From NCBI RefSeq assembly GCF_017993425.1, contig NZ_JAGOMQ010000029.1, positions 1-54,300 of the forward strand: a DNA stretch of 54,300 nucleotides, written 5' to 3'. This document shows positions 7,718 through 15,097 of this stretch, piece by piece. Below the pieces are notes generated by a model, which worked only from the letters and a program-made list of their open reading frames with translations, had not been told where the DNA came from and did no database searches. This DNA is from Amaricoccus sp. (lineage in GTDB: Bacteria > Pseudomonadota > Alphaproteobacteria > Rhodobacterales > Rhodobacteraceae). The position numbers were made by a program, and so were the translations under genes. Numbering within the stretch: the first letter of the stretch is position 1; every line of letters begins with the position of its first letter.

Positions 7718-8182
7718 TCAGCCCCAGGGGCCGCTGCGGCGCGGGGCGGCCTCGGCGGCGCGCTGGCGGGCCAGCCCGCTGTCCTGGTCGGTGACGCCGA
7801 TGAGGTTCGCGACCAGCCGCAGGAAGGCGCGCTCGTCGGCGTCGACCTCGTCCGCCGTCGCCACCTGCCACAGCGCCTCGATCACGCCGACCCGGTCCTC
7901 GTAGGGCACCGCCGCCTTGATGTGCCGGGTGAAGCGCACCGTATCCGGGGCGGCCTCCTCGGCGGCCTCGGCCTCGGCGCGGAGCGCCGTGGCCGACGCG
8001 GCGTCGAGCCTGTAGCGTTCGGCGAGGATGCGGTCGATGCGCTGCCGCTCGCGGCCGGTATAGCTGTCGTCGGCCCGCGCCAGCCGCACCATCAGCGCGG
8101 CGAGCGCGAGGCGGCAGTCCTCCGGCGCGAGCGGCGCCGGGTCGGGCGGGGCGGCGAGGCGGCGAATGAGGTCGGCGAGCAT
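7718..8182 (-). CDS. TerB-family tellurite-resistance-like protein
   Basis: A 154-residue acidic all-helical protein of the TerB superfamily. The characteristic pair of metal-binding-like acidic helices is visible: LARADDSYTGRERQRID near residues 35-52 and ATADEVDADERAFLRLVANL near 108-128. TerB-like proteins bind divalent metal and act at the membrane in stress responses; isolated copies such as this one are widespread and their function is poorly defined. The start at 8182 was preferred over an upstream GTG-type extension because the extra residues are not TerB-like. The gene is divergent from the deoR-tpiA-rpiB operon. Confidence 0.85.
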   Translation of the reverse strand: MLADLIRRLAAPPDPAPLAPEDCRLALAALMVRLARADDSYTGRERQRIDRILAERYRLDAASATALRAEAEAAEEAAPDTVRFTRHIKAAVPYEDRVGVIEALWQVATADEVDADERAFLRLVANLIGVTDQDSGLARQRAAEAAPRRSGPWG

Positions 8183-8280
8183 CCCGCCGATATAGCCGGC
8201 GGCGCGGCGCGCCGCCAGCCGCCGGCCCCCAAGATCGCGCGAGCGGTTCCTCCGGGCGCGAAGGGCGGCGATCCGGAAAA

Positions 8281-8297
8281 TCACATACAAGATGTGA
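8281..8297. promoter_or_regulatory. Inverted repeat TCACAT-N5-ATGTGA upstream of the DeoR gene
   Basis: A perfect 6-5-6 inverted repeat in an AT-rich island 73 bases before the regulator start, with TATAAC (8300-8305) just downstream as a possible -10 element. Position and symmetry fit an autoregulatory operator for the DeoR protein. This is inference from position only. Confidence 0.5.
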
Positions 8298-8369
8298 GTT
8301 ATAACATATTCAAGGTTGAAATCTCCGGTTCAGGCCGTTACGGAAATCCCGGAGGCGCTGGGAGCAGGC

Positions 8370-9143
8370 ATGAGGCTCGCGGGACGCAGGCAGGCGATCA
8401 TGGAGGCGCTGATCGAGGCGGGGTCGGCGACGGTCGACGATCTCTCGGCGCGGTTCGCAGTGTCGAGGATGACCATCCACCGCGACCTCGACGAGCTGGA
8501 GGCGGGGGGGCTGCTGCGGAAGGTGCGCGGGGGGGCGTCGATCCGGTCCTCGGCTCGGTTCGAGAGCGACTATCGGTATCGGGCGAGCCTCGCGGCGGCG
8601 GAGAAGGACCGGATCGCCCGGGCGGCGGCGCGGCTGGTGGAGCCGGGGCAGACCGTGATCCTCGACGATGGCTCGACGGCGGGGGCCGTCGCCCGTCATC
8701 TCGCGGCGCGGCGGCCGGTCACGGTGATCACCAACAACCTCACGGCGATCGGGGAGCTGGCCGGGGCGAACGGCGTCACGCTGATCGCGCTGGGGGGGCA
8801 GTACAGCCGCAAGTTCCACGGGTTCTTCGGGCTTGCCTGCGAGGAGGCGATGCGGGGGCTGCGGGCGGACGTGGCGTTCCTGTCGTCGTCGGCGATCCGC
8901 GGGGCGGCCGCGTGGCACCAGAACCAGGAGGTGGTGCAGGCGAAGCGGCTGATGATCGCCGCGGCGGACCAGCGGCGCCTCCTGGTGGACCATACGAAGT
9001 TCGGGCGTCCCGCGCTGCATTTCCTGTGCGATCTTGTCGCCTTCGACTCGGTCCTGACCGACCGGGCGCCGGGGGAGGAGGACCGCGCCGCGCTGGAGGC
9101 GGCCGGGGCGAGGCTCGACGTGGTCGGGGACGGGGAGGAGTGA
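8370..9143 (+). CDS. DeoR/GlpR-family transcriptional regulator
   Basis: A 257-residue sugar-phosphate-responsive repressor. The N-terminal winged helix has the family signature FAVSRMTIHRDLDELEAGG near residues 30-48. The C-terminal DeoR sensor domain contains the ISOCOT-like DDGSTAGAVARHL loop and Lys in VDHTKFG. The ATG at 8370 has GGAGCAGG immediately upstream, while an upstream start at 8316 lacks a ribosome site, so 8370 was chosen. It is the first gene of deoR-tpiA-rpiB, with only four bases between its stop and the isomerase start. In erythritol and threitol catabolic operons a regulator of this type controls the same pair of isomerases. Confidence 0.88.
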   Translation: MRLAGRRQAIMEALIEAGSATVDDLSARFAVSRMTIHRDLDELEAGGLLRKVRGGASIRSSARFESDYRYRASLAAAEKDRIARAAARLVEPGQTVILDDGSTAGAVARHLAARRPVTVITNNLTAIGELAGANGVTLIALGGQYSRKFHGFFGLACEEAMRGLRADVAFLSSSAIRGAAAWHQNQEVVQAKRLMIAAADQRRLLVDHTKFGRPALHFLCDLVAFDSVLTDRAPGEEDRAALEAAGARLDVVGDGEE

Positions 9144-9147
9144 CGGG

Positions 9148-9906
9148 ATGACGGTCTGGGTCGGAACCAGCTGGAAGATGAACAAGACGCTCGCCGAGGG
9201 GCTCGCCTTCGCCGAGGCGCTGGCGGCCTTCGTGCCGGAGCTCGATGCGCGGGTGCAGCCCTTCGTGATCCCCTCGTTCACCGCGGTGCGGGAGGTGAAG
9301 CGGGCGCTGGCGGGGTCGCGGGTCAAGGTGGGCGCGCAGAACATGCACTGGGCCGATGCCGGGGCCTGGACGGGGGAGGTGTCGCCGGTGCAGCTCAGGG
9401 ATTGCGGGCTCGACCTGATCGAGCTCGGCCATTCCGAGCGGCGGGAGCATTTCGGCGAGACCGACGAGACGGTGGGCCTGAAGACGGAGGCCGCCGTGCG
9501 CCACGGGTTCGTGCCGCTGATCTGCGTCGGCGAGACGCTGGCCGAGCGGGAGGCGGGGCGGGCCGGGGCGGTGCTGGCGGCGCAGACGAAGGGGGCGCTG
9601 GCGCGGCTCGACGCGGGGCAGCGGAAGCGGGAGATCCTCCTTGCCTACGAGCCGGTCTGGGCGATCGGGGAGAAGGGGATCCCGGCGAGCTCGGACTATG
9701 CCGACCGGCAGCAGGGGCTGATCAAGGAGGCCGCCGCGGAGGTGCTGGGGCGGGCGCCGCAGGTGCTCTACGGGGGCAGCGTCAATCCCGGAAACGCGGC
9801 GGAGCTGGTGGCGTGCCCGCATGTCGACGGGCTCTTCATCGGCCGCTCGGCCTGGGCGGCGGAGGGCTATGTCGACATCCTGAAGCGCGTCGTGGCGACG
9901 CTCTGA
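9148..9906 (+). CDS. TpiA-type isomerase, probably tetrulose-phosphate (EryH-like)
   Basis: A 252-residue TIM-barrel isomerase. Catalytic residues of triosephosphate isomerase are present: Asn/Lys in SWKMNK (residues 8-13), His in LGHSERR (about 97) and Glu in AYEPVWAIG (about 170), plus the phosphate loop YGGSVNPGN. Linkage to deoR and an RpiB-type gene, and divergences from housekeeping TpiA (for example VGTSWKMNKT and QNMHWADAGAWTGE), match the second TPI-like enzyme of tetritol pathways: EryH, the L-erythrulose 1-phosphate isomerase of Brucella. It could still be an ordinary triosephosphate isomerase if the genome has no other. Confidence 0.8.
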   Translation: MTVWVGTSWKMNKTLAEGLAFAEALAAFVPELDARVQPFVIPSFTAVREVKRALAGSRVKVGAQNMHWADAGAWTGEVSPVQLRDCGLDLIELGHSERREHFGETDETVGLKTEAAVRHGFVPLICVGETLAEREAGRAGAVLAAQTKGALARLDAGQRKREILLAYEPVWAIGEKGIPASSDYADRQQGLIKEAAAEVLGRAPQVLYGGSVNPGNAAELVACPHVDGLFIGRSAWAAEGYVDILKRVVATL

Positions 9907-9915
9907 CGCGCCATG

Positions 9916-9941
9916 TATCCTGAACCGATATCCTGAACCGA
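9916..9941. repeat. Perfect 13-bp tandem duplication between tpiA-like and rpiB genes
   Basis: TATCCTGAACCGA occurs twice in tandem in the 57-base spacer. It resembles the end of the upstream gene (CATCCTGAAGCG at about 9877), so it may be another small 3'-end duplication. Confidence 0.85.
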
Positions 9942-9963
9942 GAAGATCGAGACGGAGGAAGCC

Positions 9964-10419
9964 ATGAAGATCGCGATCGCCGGCGACAGCGCCGGGGCGG
10001 AGCTTGCCCACACGCTGGCCGAGCACCTGAAGGGGCGCTACGAGGTGGAGGAGGTGAGCCAGCCGCGGAGCGACGCGGAGAAGCTCTACGCCCATCTGAG
10101 CGACCGGGTGGCGAGCCAGGTCAGGGACGGGACCTACGACAAGGCGATCCTCGTCTGCGGGACCGGGATCGGGGTCTGCATCTCGGCGAACAAGGTGCCG
10201 GGGATCCGGGCGGCGCTGACCCACGACACCTATTCGGCGGAGCGGGCGGCGCTCTCGAACAACGCCCAGATCATCACCATGGGGGCGCGGGTGATCGGGT
10301 CGGAGCTGGCGAAGTCGATCGCGGACGCCTTCCTTGCCCAGACCTTCGACGAAGCGGGCCGCTCGGCGGGCAACGTCAAGGCGATCGAGGAGGTCGACGC
10401 CAAGTACGCCAAGGCGTGA
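9964..10419 (+). CDS. rpiB: RpiB/LacAB-type sugar-phosphate isomerase (EryI-like)
   Basis: A 151-residue cytoplasmic isomerase of the RpiB/LacA/LacB family. The phosphate- and base-catalysis loop [13 protein letters not shown] (about residues 65-77) with the catalytic Cys is intact, as are the N-terminal [10 protein letters not shown] and [15 protein letters not shown] motifs. RpiB interconverts ribose 5-phosphate and ribulose 5-phosphate. Next to a TpiA-type enzyme and DeoR regulator, the family member is usually EryI, which converts D-erythrulose 4-phosphate to D-erythrose 4-phosphate. A good ribosome site, GGAGGAAGCC, precedes the ATG. The gene ends the operon, followed by a strong hairpin. 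Confidence 0.88.
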   Translation: MKIAIAGDSAGAELAHTLAEHLKGRYEVEEVSQPRSDAEKLYAHLSDRVASQVRDGTYDKAILVCGTGIGVCISANKVPGIRAALTHDTYSAERAALSNNAQIITMGARVIGSELAKSIADAFLAQTFDEAGRSAGNVKAIEEVDAKYAKA

Positions 10420-10444
10420 GCATTCCGGCAGACCGTGCCCGGCA

Positions 10445-10469
10445 GGACCGTCCCCTGGCGGGACGGTCC
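10445..10469 (+). terminator. Strong hairpin after rpiB
   Basis: GGACCGTCCC and GGGACGGTCC form a perfect 10-bp stem with a 5-base loop 25 bases after the rpiB stop. A weaker stem, CGGTCC/GGACCG, lies at about 10524-10541. No clear U-run follows. Confidence 0.65.
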
Positions 10470-10590
10470 GGGGCCGCGACGATCCGAGAATCGATTGCCG
10501 GCTCGGGACCCGCTCGCCGCTTCGGTCCTACCCGTGGGACCGCTTGGCCAGTTACAAACGGATAGAAAGAATCGGTTAATTCTGCTAGCT

Positions 10591-10634
10591 TTGCTGAATA
10601 TCGTCTCGTCGCGCTATAATAACAACCTAGGGAG
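10591..10634 (+). promoter_or_regulatory. Promoter and ribosome site of the CHRD gene
   Basis: A consensus -10 box TATAAT lies at 10615-10620, with TTGCTG at 10591-10596 as a poor -35 at 18-base spacing. Ribosome site AGGGAG (10629-10634) follows, 6 bases before the ATG. The stretch is markedly AT-richer than its surroundings. Confidence 0.6.
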
Positions 10635-10640
10635 TTGTAG

Positions 10641-11165
10641 ATGATGCAGAAACTCGCCTTGGTCGTATGCGGTGGGGCCGTGATCCTTGGCGGCGGAGCC
10701 GACGCCGCCACCCTGCGCTGGACCACGGGCACGATGAGCCAGGCTCAGGAGACGGCGGTCGCCGTTGCAGCGCCGGACGCCGCCGGCTGGGGGCGTGGCC
10801 GGCTCGACACCGACACCGGCGCGCTCAGCTGGAAGGTGGAGTATTCCGGCCTCACCGGCGAAGCGATGATGATGCACTTCCATGGCGCCGCCCCCCCGGG
10901 CGCGTCCGCCGGCATCCAGGTCAACATCGGCGATCTCAGCGGCCTTGCCAGCGGGACGAGCGGGTCGACGACGATCGACGCGACGCAAATGGCCGACTTC
11001 CTCGCCGGGCTGTGGTACGTCAACGTCCACACCATGGCGAACATGGCCGGCGAGATCCGCGGCCAGGTCTCCACTGCGCCGGTGCCGCTTCCCGCCGCGC
11101 TGCCGCTCGCGCTCGCCGGGGTCGCCGCCTTCGGCGCGCTGCGCCTGCGCCGCCGCCGGGCCTAG
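10641..11165 (+). CDS. CHRD-domain protein with VPLPA-type C-terminal sorting signal
   Basis: A 174-residue exported protein. The signal peptide covers about residues 1-23 (LALVVCGGAVILGGGADA). A CHRD domain follows (about 28-140), recognisable by the spaced strands ending in HFHG, a form found in chordin and many bacterial surface proteins. The last ~28 residues are VPLPAALPLALAG, a hydrophobic helix, then RLRRRRA, the tripartite VPLPA-CTERM signal thought to be processed by an exosortase-type enzyme; none is in this window. Two ATGs (10641, 10644) are possible. It has its own promoter and is probably unrelated to the sugar genes on either side. Confidence 0.82.
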   Translation: MMQKLALVVCGGAVILGGGADAATLRWTTGTMSQAQETAVAVAAPDAAGWGRGRLDTDTGALSWKVEYSGLTGEAMMMHFHGAAPPGASAGIQVNIGDLSGLASGTSGSTTIDATQMADFLAGLWYVNVHTMANMAGEIRGQVSTAPVPLPAALPLALAGVAAFGALRLRRRRA

Positions 11166-11284
11166 CACGCGGGCCGCGGCGGGCCTCCACCCGCCGCGGC
11201 GTCCGCCCGGGCTCTCTCCCGCGCGACGAGGCGCCATCGGCGCCGAAGTTCTCGGCGTGACCGTCCCCCGGAAGAGAAAGCCGA

Positions 11285-11944
11285 TCAGACGGCTGGCCGC
11301 GGTCCCGAGGAGGACCGAACCCGGCCCAGCGCCCGGCTCATCGCGGCGATGACGATGACGGCGGAGGCGGCGCCGGGGTCGATGTGGCCGAGGGCGCGCT
11401 CGCCGAGGCGGGAGGAGCGGCCCTTGCCGGCGACCATCGCCTTCGTCGCCTCGGCGCCGGCCTGCGCGGCGGCCTCGGCGGCGGCGAGGCGGGCGGCGAG
11501 GGGGCCGGGCGTGGCGGCGATCGCCTCCGCCGCGGGGGCCCAGGCGTCGAGCATGGTCTTCTCGCCGGGCTCGGCCTTGCCGCGGTCGGCGATCCCCTTG
11601 GCCATCGCCTGCACGAGCGCGACGACGTCGGCGTCGTCGAGCGCGGCCTTGCCCTTGACCGCCGCCCCCGCCCGCATCAGCGCGGTGGCGTAGAGCGGGC
11701 CGGTCGAGGCGCCGACGGCGGAGAGGAAGGCCCTGGCCGCGGCGTTCAGCACCGCGGTCGGGTCGGCGCCGGGGTCGAGCGCCGCCGCGGCGTCGCGGGC
11801 GGCGCCGAAGCCGAGCGCCATGGCGACGCCGTGGTCGGCGTCGCCGATCACCCCGTCGAGGCGGCAGAGCTCGTCCTTCTCCGCGGCGATCGCCGTGGCG
11901 ATCTCCGCGAGCATCGCCCTCAGGTCGTCTCCCGTCACCGCCAT
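11285..11944 (-). CDS. dhaL: Dihydroxyacetone/erythrulose kinase, DhaL (ADP/ATP-binding) subunit
   Basis: A 219-residue all-helical nucleotide-binding subunit. The Mg-binding aspartates occur in LDGVIGDADHG (about residues 28-38) and the nucleotide loop in VGASTGPLYATAL (about 78-90). DhaL holds the nucleotide that phosphorylates the ketose bound covalently on DhaK. Its ATG lies two bases after the dhaK stop, so the genes form one unit. No dhaM (phosphotransferase subunit) is nearby, so direct use of ATP is likely, though unproven. Given the tetrulose-type isomerases 1 kb away, erythrulose is a plausible substrate alongside dihydroxyacetone. Confidence 0.88.
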   Translation of the reverse strand: MAVTGDDLRAMLAEIATAIAAEKDELCRLDGVIGDADHGVAMALGFGAARDAAAALDPGADPTAVLNAAARAFLSAVGASTGPLYATALMRAGAAVKGKAALDDADVVALVQAMAKGIADRGKAEPGEKTMLDAWAPAAEAIAATPGPLAARLAAAEAAAQAGAEATKAMVAGKGRSSRLGERALGHIDPGAASAVIVIAAMSRALGRVRSSSGPRPAV

Positions 11945-11946
11945 GG

Positions 11947-12948
11947 TCAGCCCGCCCGGAACATCGCGCAGTCGCAGGGGTGGTCGAGGAGCGGCGCCAG
12001 CTCGTCGTCGAGGTGCATCAGCGTCACCGAGGCGCCGGTCATCTCGAGCGAGGTGCACCAGTTGCCGACCCAGGTCGCGTGCGTGGCGAGGCGGGCGCTC
12101 TCCAGCCGCTGCGCCACCCGGCGGTGCATGACGTAGAGCTCCATCAGCGGCGTGGCGCCGAGGCCGTTGACGAGGACCGCCACCCGGTCGCCGGCCGCGG
12201 CGGCCATCTCGTCGAGGATGCGGTCCATCATCGCGTCGACGATGGCGTCGGCCGGGGCGAGGGGGCCGCGGGCGACGCCGGGCTCGCCGTGGATGCCCAT
12301 GCCGATCTCCATCTCGTCGTCGCCGATCTCGAAGTTCGGTCGCCGCGTCTGCGGCAGCGAGCAGGGGGCGAGGGCGACGCCCATCGTGAAGGTGCGGTCG
12401 TTGGCGTGGCGGGCGAGGCGCTCGACCTCGTCGAGCGGCAGCATCCGGTCGCAGGCGGCGCCGGCGGCCTTGAAGATGAAGAAGTTGCCGGCGACGCCGC
12501 GGCGGGTGTCGCGGCGGTCGCGGGGGGCGGAGGCGACGTCGTCGGTGGTCAGCACGGTGCGGACCTCGATGTCGTCCATGGCGGCCATCTCGGCGGCCAT
12601 GTCGAAGTTCATCACGTCGCCGGCGTAGTTGCCGTACATGTAGAGCACGCCGGCGCCGCCATCGACGGCGCGGGTGCAGTCGAGGATCGGGTCGGGCGGC
12701 GGCGAGGCGAAGACGTTGCCGACCGCGCAGCCGTCGGCGAGGCCGCGGCCGACGAAGCCGAGGAAGGTGGGCTCGTGGCCGGAGCCGCCGCCGATGACCA
12801 GCCCGACCTTGCCGGCGCGCGGTCCGTCCCTGGCCACCACGGCGCGGGGCGAGACGCGGGCGAGGTGGCGGGGATGCGCGGCGAGGACGCCGTCGAGCAT
12901 CTCGTCGACGGCCCGGTCGCCGTCGTTCACGATCTTCTTGGTCCGCAC
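11947..12948 (-). CDS. dhaK: Dihydroxyacetone/erythrulose kinase, DhaK (substrate-binding) subunit
   Basis: A 333-residue subunit that binds the keto sugar through a histidine. The motif GMGIHGEPG (His near residue 211) is the expected covalent substrate site. GGGSGHEPTF (about 50-60) and YGNYAGDVMNFD (about 103-114) are the other family signatures. The start is GTG at 12948, chosen because GGGAGGAG lies just upstream and the frame beyond is not DhaK-like. Transcribed toward rpiB on the opposite strand, with dhaL following. In mycobacterial threitol/erythritol pathways kinases of this family phosphorylate L- or D-erythrulose. Confidence 0.9.
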   Translation of the reverse strand: MRTKKIVNDGDRAVDEMLDGVLAAHPRHLARVSPRAVVARDGPRAGKVGLVIGGGSGHEPTFLGFVGRGLADGCAVGNVFASPPPDPILDCTRAVDGGAGVLYMYGNYAGDVMNFDMAAEMAAMDDIEVRTVLTTDDVASAPRDRRDTRRGVAGNFFIFKAAGAACDRMLPLDEVERLARHANDRTFTMGVALAPCSLPQTRRPNFEIGDDEMEIGMGIHGEPGVARGPLAPADAIVDAMMDRILDEMAAAAGDRVAVLVNGLGATPLMELYVMHRRVAQRLESARLATHATWVGNWCTSLEMTGASVTLMHLDDELAPLLDHPCDCAMFRAG

Positions 12949-13340
12949 GGCTCCTCCCGGGGCTCTCGTTTCCGGGCACCATAGCCGGGTCGGGCGACAA
13001 TGCCAGCCTCGTGGACGTGCTCCGGGCCGGCTTCCGGGGGCGATCGCCGGAAGGCATGGGCGCGCTGGCTCCGAAGGATCGACGGAGCGCCTTTGCGCTC
13101 CGGAGTCGGTCTCCCCGCCCGCGCAAGCGCGGGCGGGGCCCCTGCGCGCCGTTGCGCGCGGTCTCCCCACCCCCCCTTCCCCCCCGCCCAAGGGCGGGGG
13201 GAACCTGCCCGATGGGGGAAGGACAGAAGGAAGAAGGAAGAAGGGAGCGGCGGGAGCGGCGGGCGGGGCTTCGGGCGATCGCCGTGGCTTGCTCCCGGCG
13301 CGGGCGGGGACTTAGGTGGGCGGCAGGAGAGGCCGCAGCC
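12949..13340. repeat. Gene-free divergent region with four consecutive hairpins
   Basis: No gene is visible between the dhaK and GNAT starts. Positions 13083-13201 hold four stems: CGGAGCGC/GCGCTCCG (13083-13102), a perfect 12-bp stem with a 2-base loop (13113-13124 with 13127-13138), GCGCGC/GCGCGC (about 13144-13159) and a 10-bp stem CCCCCCGCCC/GGGCGGGGGG (13180-13201). An AAGGAAGAAGG purine tract follows. The cluster resembles a dispersed palindromic element, but it does not align clearly with families A or B. Confidence 0.75.
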
Positions 13341-14006
13341 ATGTCCGTCTTGCTTGTCATCGTCCTGAGCGTTCTCGCGCTGCTCGTCGCCCGTCTGGTC
13401 GGCGCGCCGCGGCGGGCCTGGCGGTATGTGGCGGTCGCGGCGGCGCTGGCGCTCGGGGCCTCGCTGCTGGCGCCGCGGGGGGACCCGTATCGGGCCGAGG
13501 TGGCGGCATGGGCGCGGGCGGCGGTGTGGACCGGGGCGGGGCTGGCGCCGGTCGCGGCCTATGCGCTCTGGGTGCGGTCGCTGCGGCGGCAGAGCGGGGC
13601 GGCGGCCGTGGCCGAGGCGCCGCCGTCGCGACCGCGGGGACTGGTGCAGTTCGACGACGACGCGGCGCTGGCGGCAGAGACCGCGGCGGCGCTGGCGGCC
13701 GAGGCGCCGGGGGCGCGGGTGTCGCTCGGCTGGCGCGGGGCGGATGGCGGGCTGGAGGGCCACGTGCGGCTGCGCGTGGCGGGGGAGACGGCGGAGATCG
13801 AGATGCTGCGGGTCGAGCCGGCGGCGCGGGGGCGCGGGGTGGGCGGGGCGCTCTTGCGCGCCGCGGAGGGCGAGGCGACGGCGCGGGGGGCGCGGCGGAT
13901 CGGCGCGGCGGTGGGCGAGTGGCAGTCGCCGGGGATGTTCGCGCGGGCGGGATATGTACCTGTCGGCGGCCCGGCGGTGCGGCGCTGGCTGGAGAAGCCG
14001 CTGTGA
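13341..14006 (+). CDS. Membrane-anchored GNAT-family acetyltransferase
   Basis: A 221-residue protein. Up to three hydrophobic segments lie in the first ~80 residues (LLVIVLSVLALLVARLV, YVAVAAALALGASLLA and a third near 60-75), then a linker, then a GNAT domain from about residue 105. The acetyl-CoA pyrophosphate loop is visible as AARGRGVGGALL (about 160), and the C-terminal half has the typical MFARAGYVPVGG. Substrate unknown. Its TGA overlaps a GTG start (GTGA at 14003), and the end of the gene (RRWLEKPL) is repeated 98 bases downstream. It is co-directional with the ThiF-family gene. Confidence 0.8.
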   Translation: MSVLLVIVLSVLALLVARLVGAPRRAWRYVAVAAALALGASLLAPRGDPYRAEVAAWARAAVWTGAGLAPVAAYALWVRSLRRQSGAAAVAEAPPSRPRGLVQFDDDAALAAETAAALAAEAPGARVSLGWRGADGGLEGHVRLRVAGETAEIEMLRVEPAARGRGVGGALLRAAEGEATARGARRIGAAVGEWQSPGMFARAGYVPVGGPAVRRWLEKPL

Positions 14007-14104
14007 CGCTGTCGCCGGAGGAGATCGGGCGCTGCGGCCGGCATGTCGTGCTGCACGACGTGGGCAGGCTGGGCGCGCGGCGCTGGCTGGAGAAGCCGCT
14101 GTGA
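14003..14104 (+). CDS. Junction mini-ORF, 33 aa, between the GNAT and ThiF genes
   Basis: A frame of 33 residues that starts VTLSPEEIGRCGRHVVL, nearly the ThiF start (VTLSPEEIERYARHIVL), and ends ARRWLEKPL, the GNAT C-terminus. It opens with a GTG overlapping the GNAT stop (GTGA) and closes with a TGA overlapping the ThiF GTG in the same way. Its origin is clear: a 98-base tandem duplication across the gene junction. Whether it is translated as a product is unknown; it may simply carry ribosomes from one gene to the next. Confidence 0.5.
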   Translation: MTLSPEEIGRCGRHVVLHDVGRLGARRWLEKPL

Positions 14105-14871
14105 CGCTGTCGCCGGAGGAGATCGAGCGCTACGCGCGCCATATCGTGCTGCGCGAGGTGGGGGGCCCGGGCCAGCGGCGGCTCGGGGCGGCGCGGGTGC
14201 TGGTGGTCGGGGCGGGCGGCCTGGGCTGTCCGGCGCTGCTCTATCTCGCGGCCGCGGGGGTGGGGACGCTCGGGGTGATCGACGACGACGTGGTGAGCCT
14301 GTCGAACCTGCAGCGGCAGGTGCTGTTCTCGACCGCGGATGTGGGGCGGCCGAAGGTCCTGGTGGCGGCGGAGGCGTTGGGGCGGCTGAACCCGCATGTG
14401 ACGGTCGAGGCGATGGAGGGGCGGCTGGAGGCGGCGGGGGCGGCGGCGCTGGTGGCGGGCTGGGATCTGGCGCTCGACGGCAGCGACAACTTCGCCACGC
14501 GCCATGCGGTCAATGCGGCCTGCGTGGCGGCGGGGCGGCCGCTGCTTGCCGCGGCGATGAGCCAGTGGGAGGGGCAGATCGCGCTCTGGGATCCGGCGCG
14601 GGGGGGGCCGTGCTATGCCTGCGTGTTTCCCGAGGCGCCGGCGGCGGGGCTGGCGCCGGCCTGCGCGGAGGCGGGGATCGTCGGGGCGCTGCCCGGGGTG
14701 ATGGGGTCGATGCTGGCGCTCGAGGCGATCAAGCTGCTCGCCGGCGCGGGGGAGGGGCTGCGGGGGCGGCTGGCGATCTTCGACGGGCTCCATGGCGAGA
14801 GCCGCCGGCTGGGGACGCGGGCGCGGGAGGATTGTGCGGTGTGCGGGGGGCGGGGGGCGATCTCCGGCTGA
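14101..14871 (+). CDS. ThiF/MoeB/HesA-family adenylyltransferase
   Basis: A 256-residue E1-like enzyme that adenylates the C-terminal glycine of a ubiquitin-like sulfur carrier such as MoaD or ThiS. The ATP-binding VVGAGGLGCPAL lies near residue 37, the DDDVVSLSNLQRQ strand-loop near 61-73, and DGSDNFATR near 124. Two Cys pairs, CYAC and CAVC (about residues 173-176 and 244-247), form the structural zinc site. No rhodanese domain is attached, which favours MoeB/HesA. The start is the GTG at 14101 that overlaps the mini-ORF stop. A gene-free 226-base spacer follows with nothing recognisable. Confidence 0.9.
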   Translation: MTLSPEEIERYARHIVLREVGGPGQRRLGAARVLVVGAGGLGCPALLYLAAAGVGTLGVIDDDVVSLSNLQRQVLFSTADVGRPKVLVAAEALGRLNPHVTVEAMEGRLEAAGAAALVAGWDLALDGSDNFATRHAVNAACVAAGRPLLAAAMSQWEGQIALWDPARGGPCYACVFPEAPAAGLAPACAEAGIVGALPGVMGSMLALEAIKLLAGAGEGLRGRLAIFDGLHGESRRLGTRAREDCAVCGGRGAISG

Positions 14872-15097
14872 CGGGCGGGCCCGCCGGGGGCGGCTTTCCT
14901 GCCGATGCGGGCGTCGGCGGCGCCTGCCTTGCGCCCGCCATGCGGACGCGCCGATGCTCTCTGCGGATGTCGGCGGACCCGACTGTCGAGCGGGGCGGGA
15001 GGCGGAGCGCGCTTGTCCAGGGCCGGGCATCGGCCGCTTCGGGCGGGCGGGCGCCTGCGCGGTCGGGCGCGCACAGGCGTCCGCGTGGCGTTCGGGG

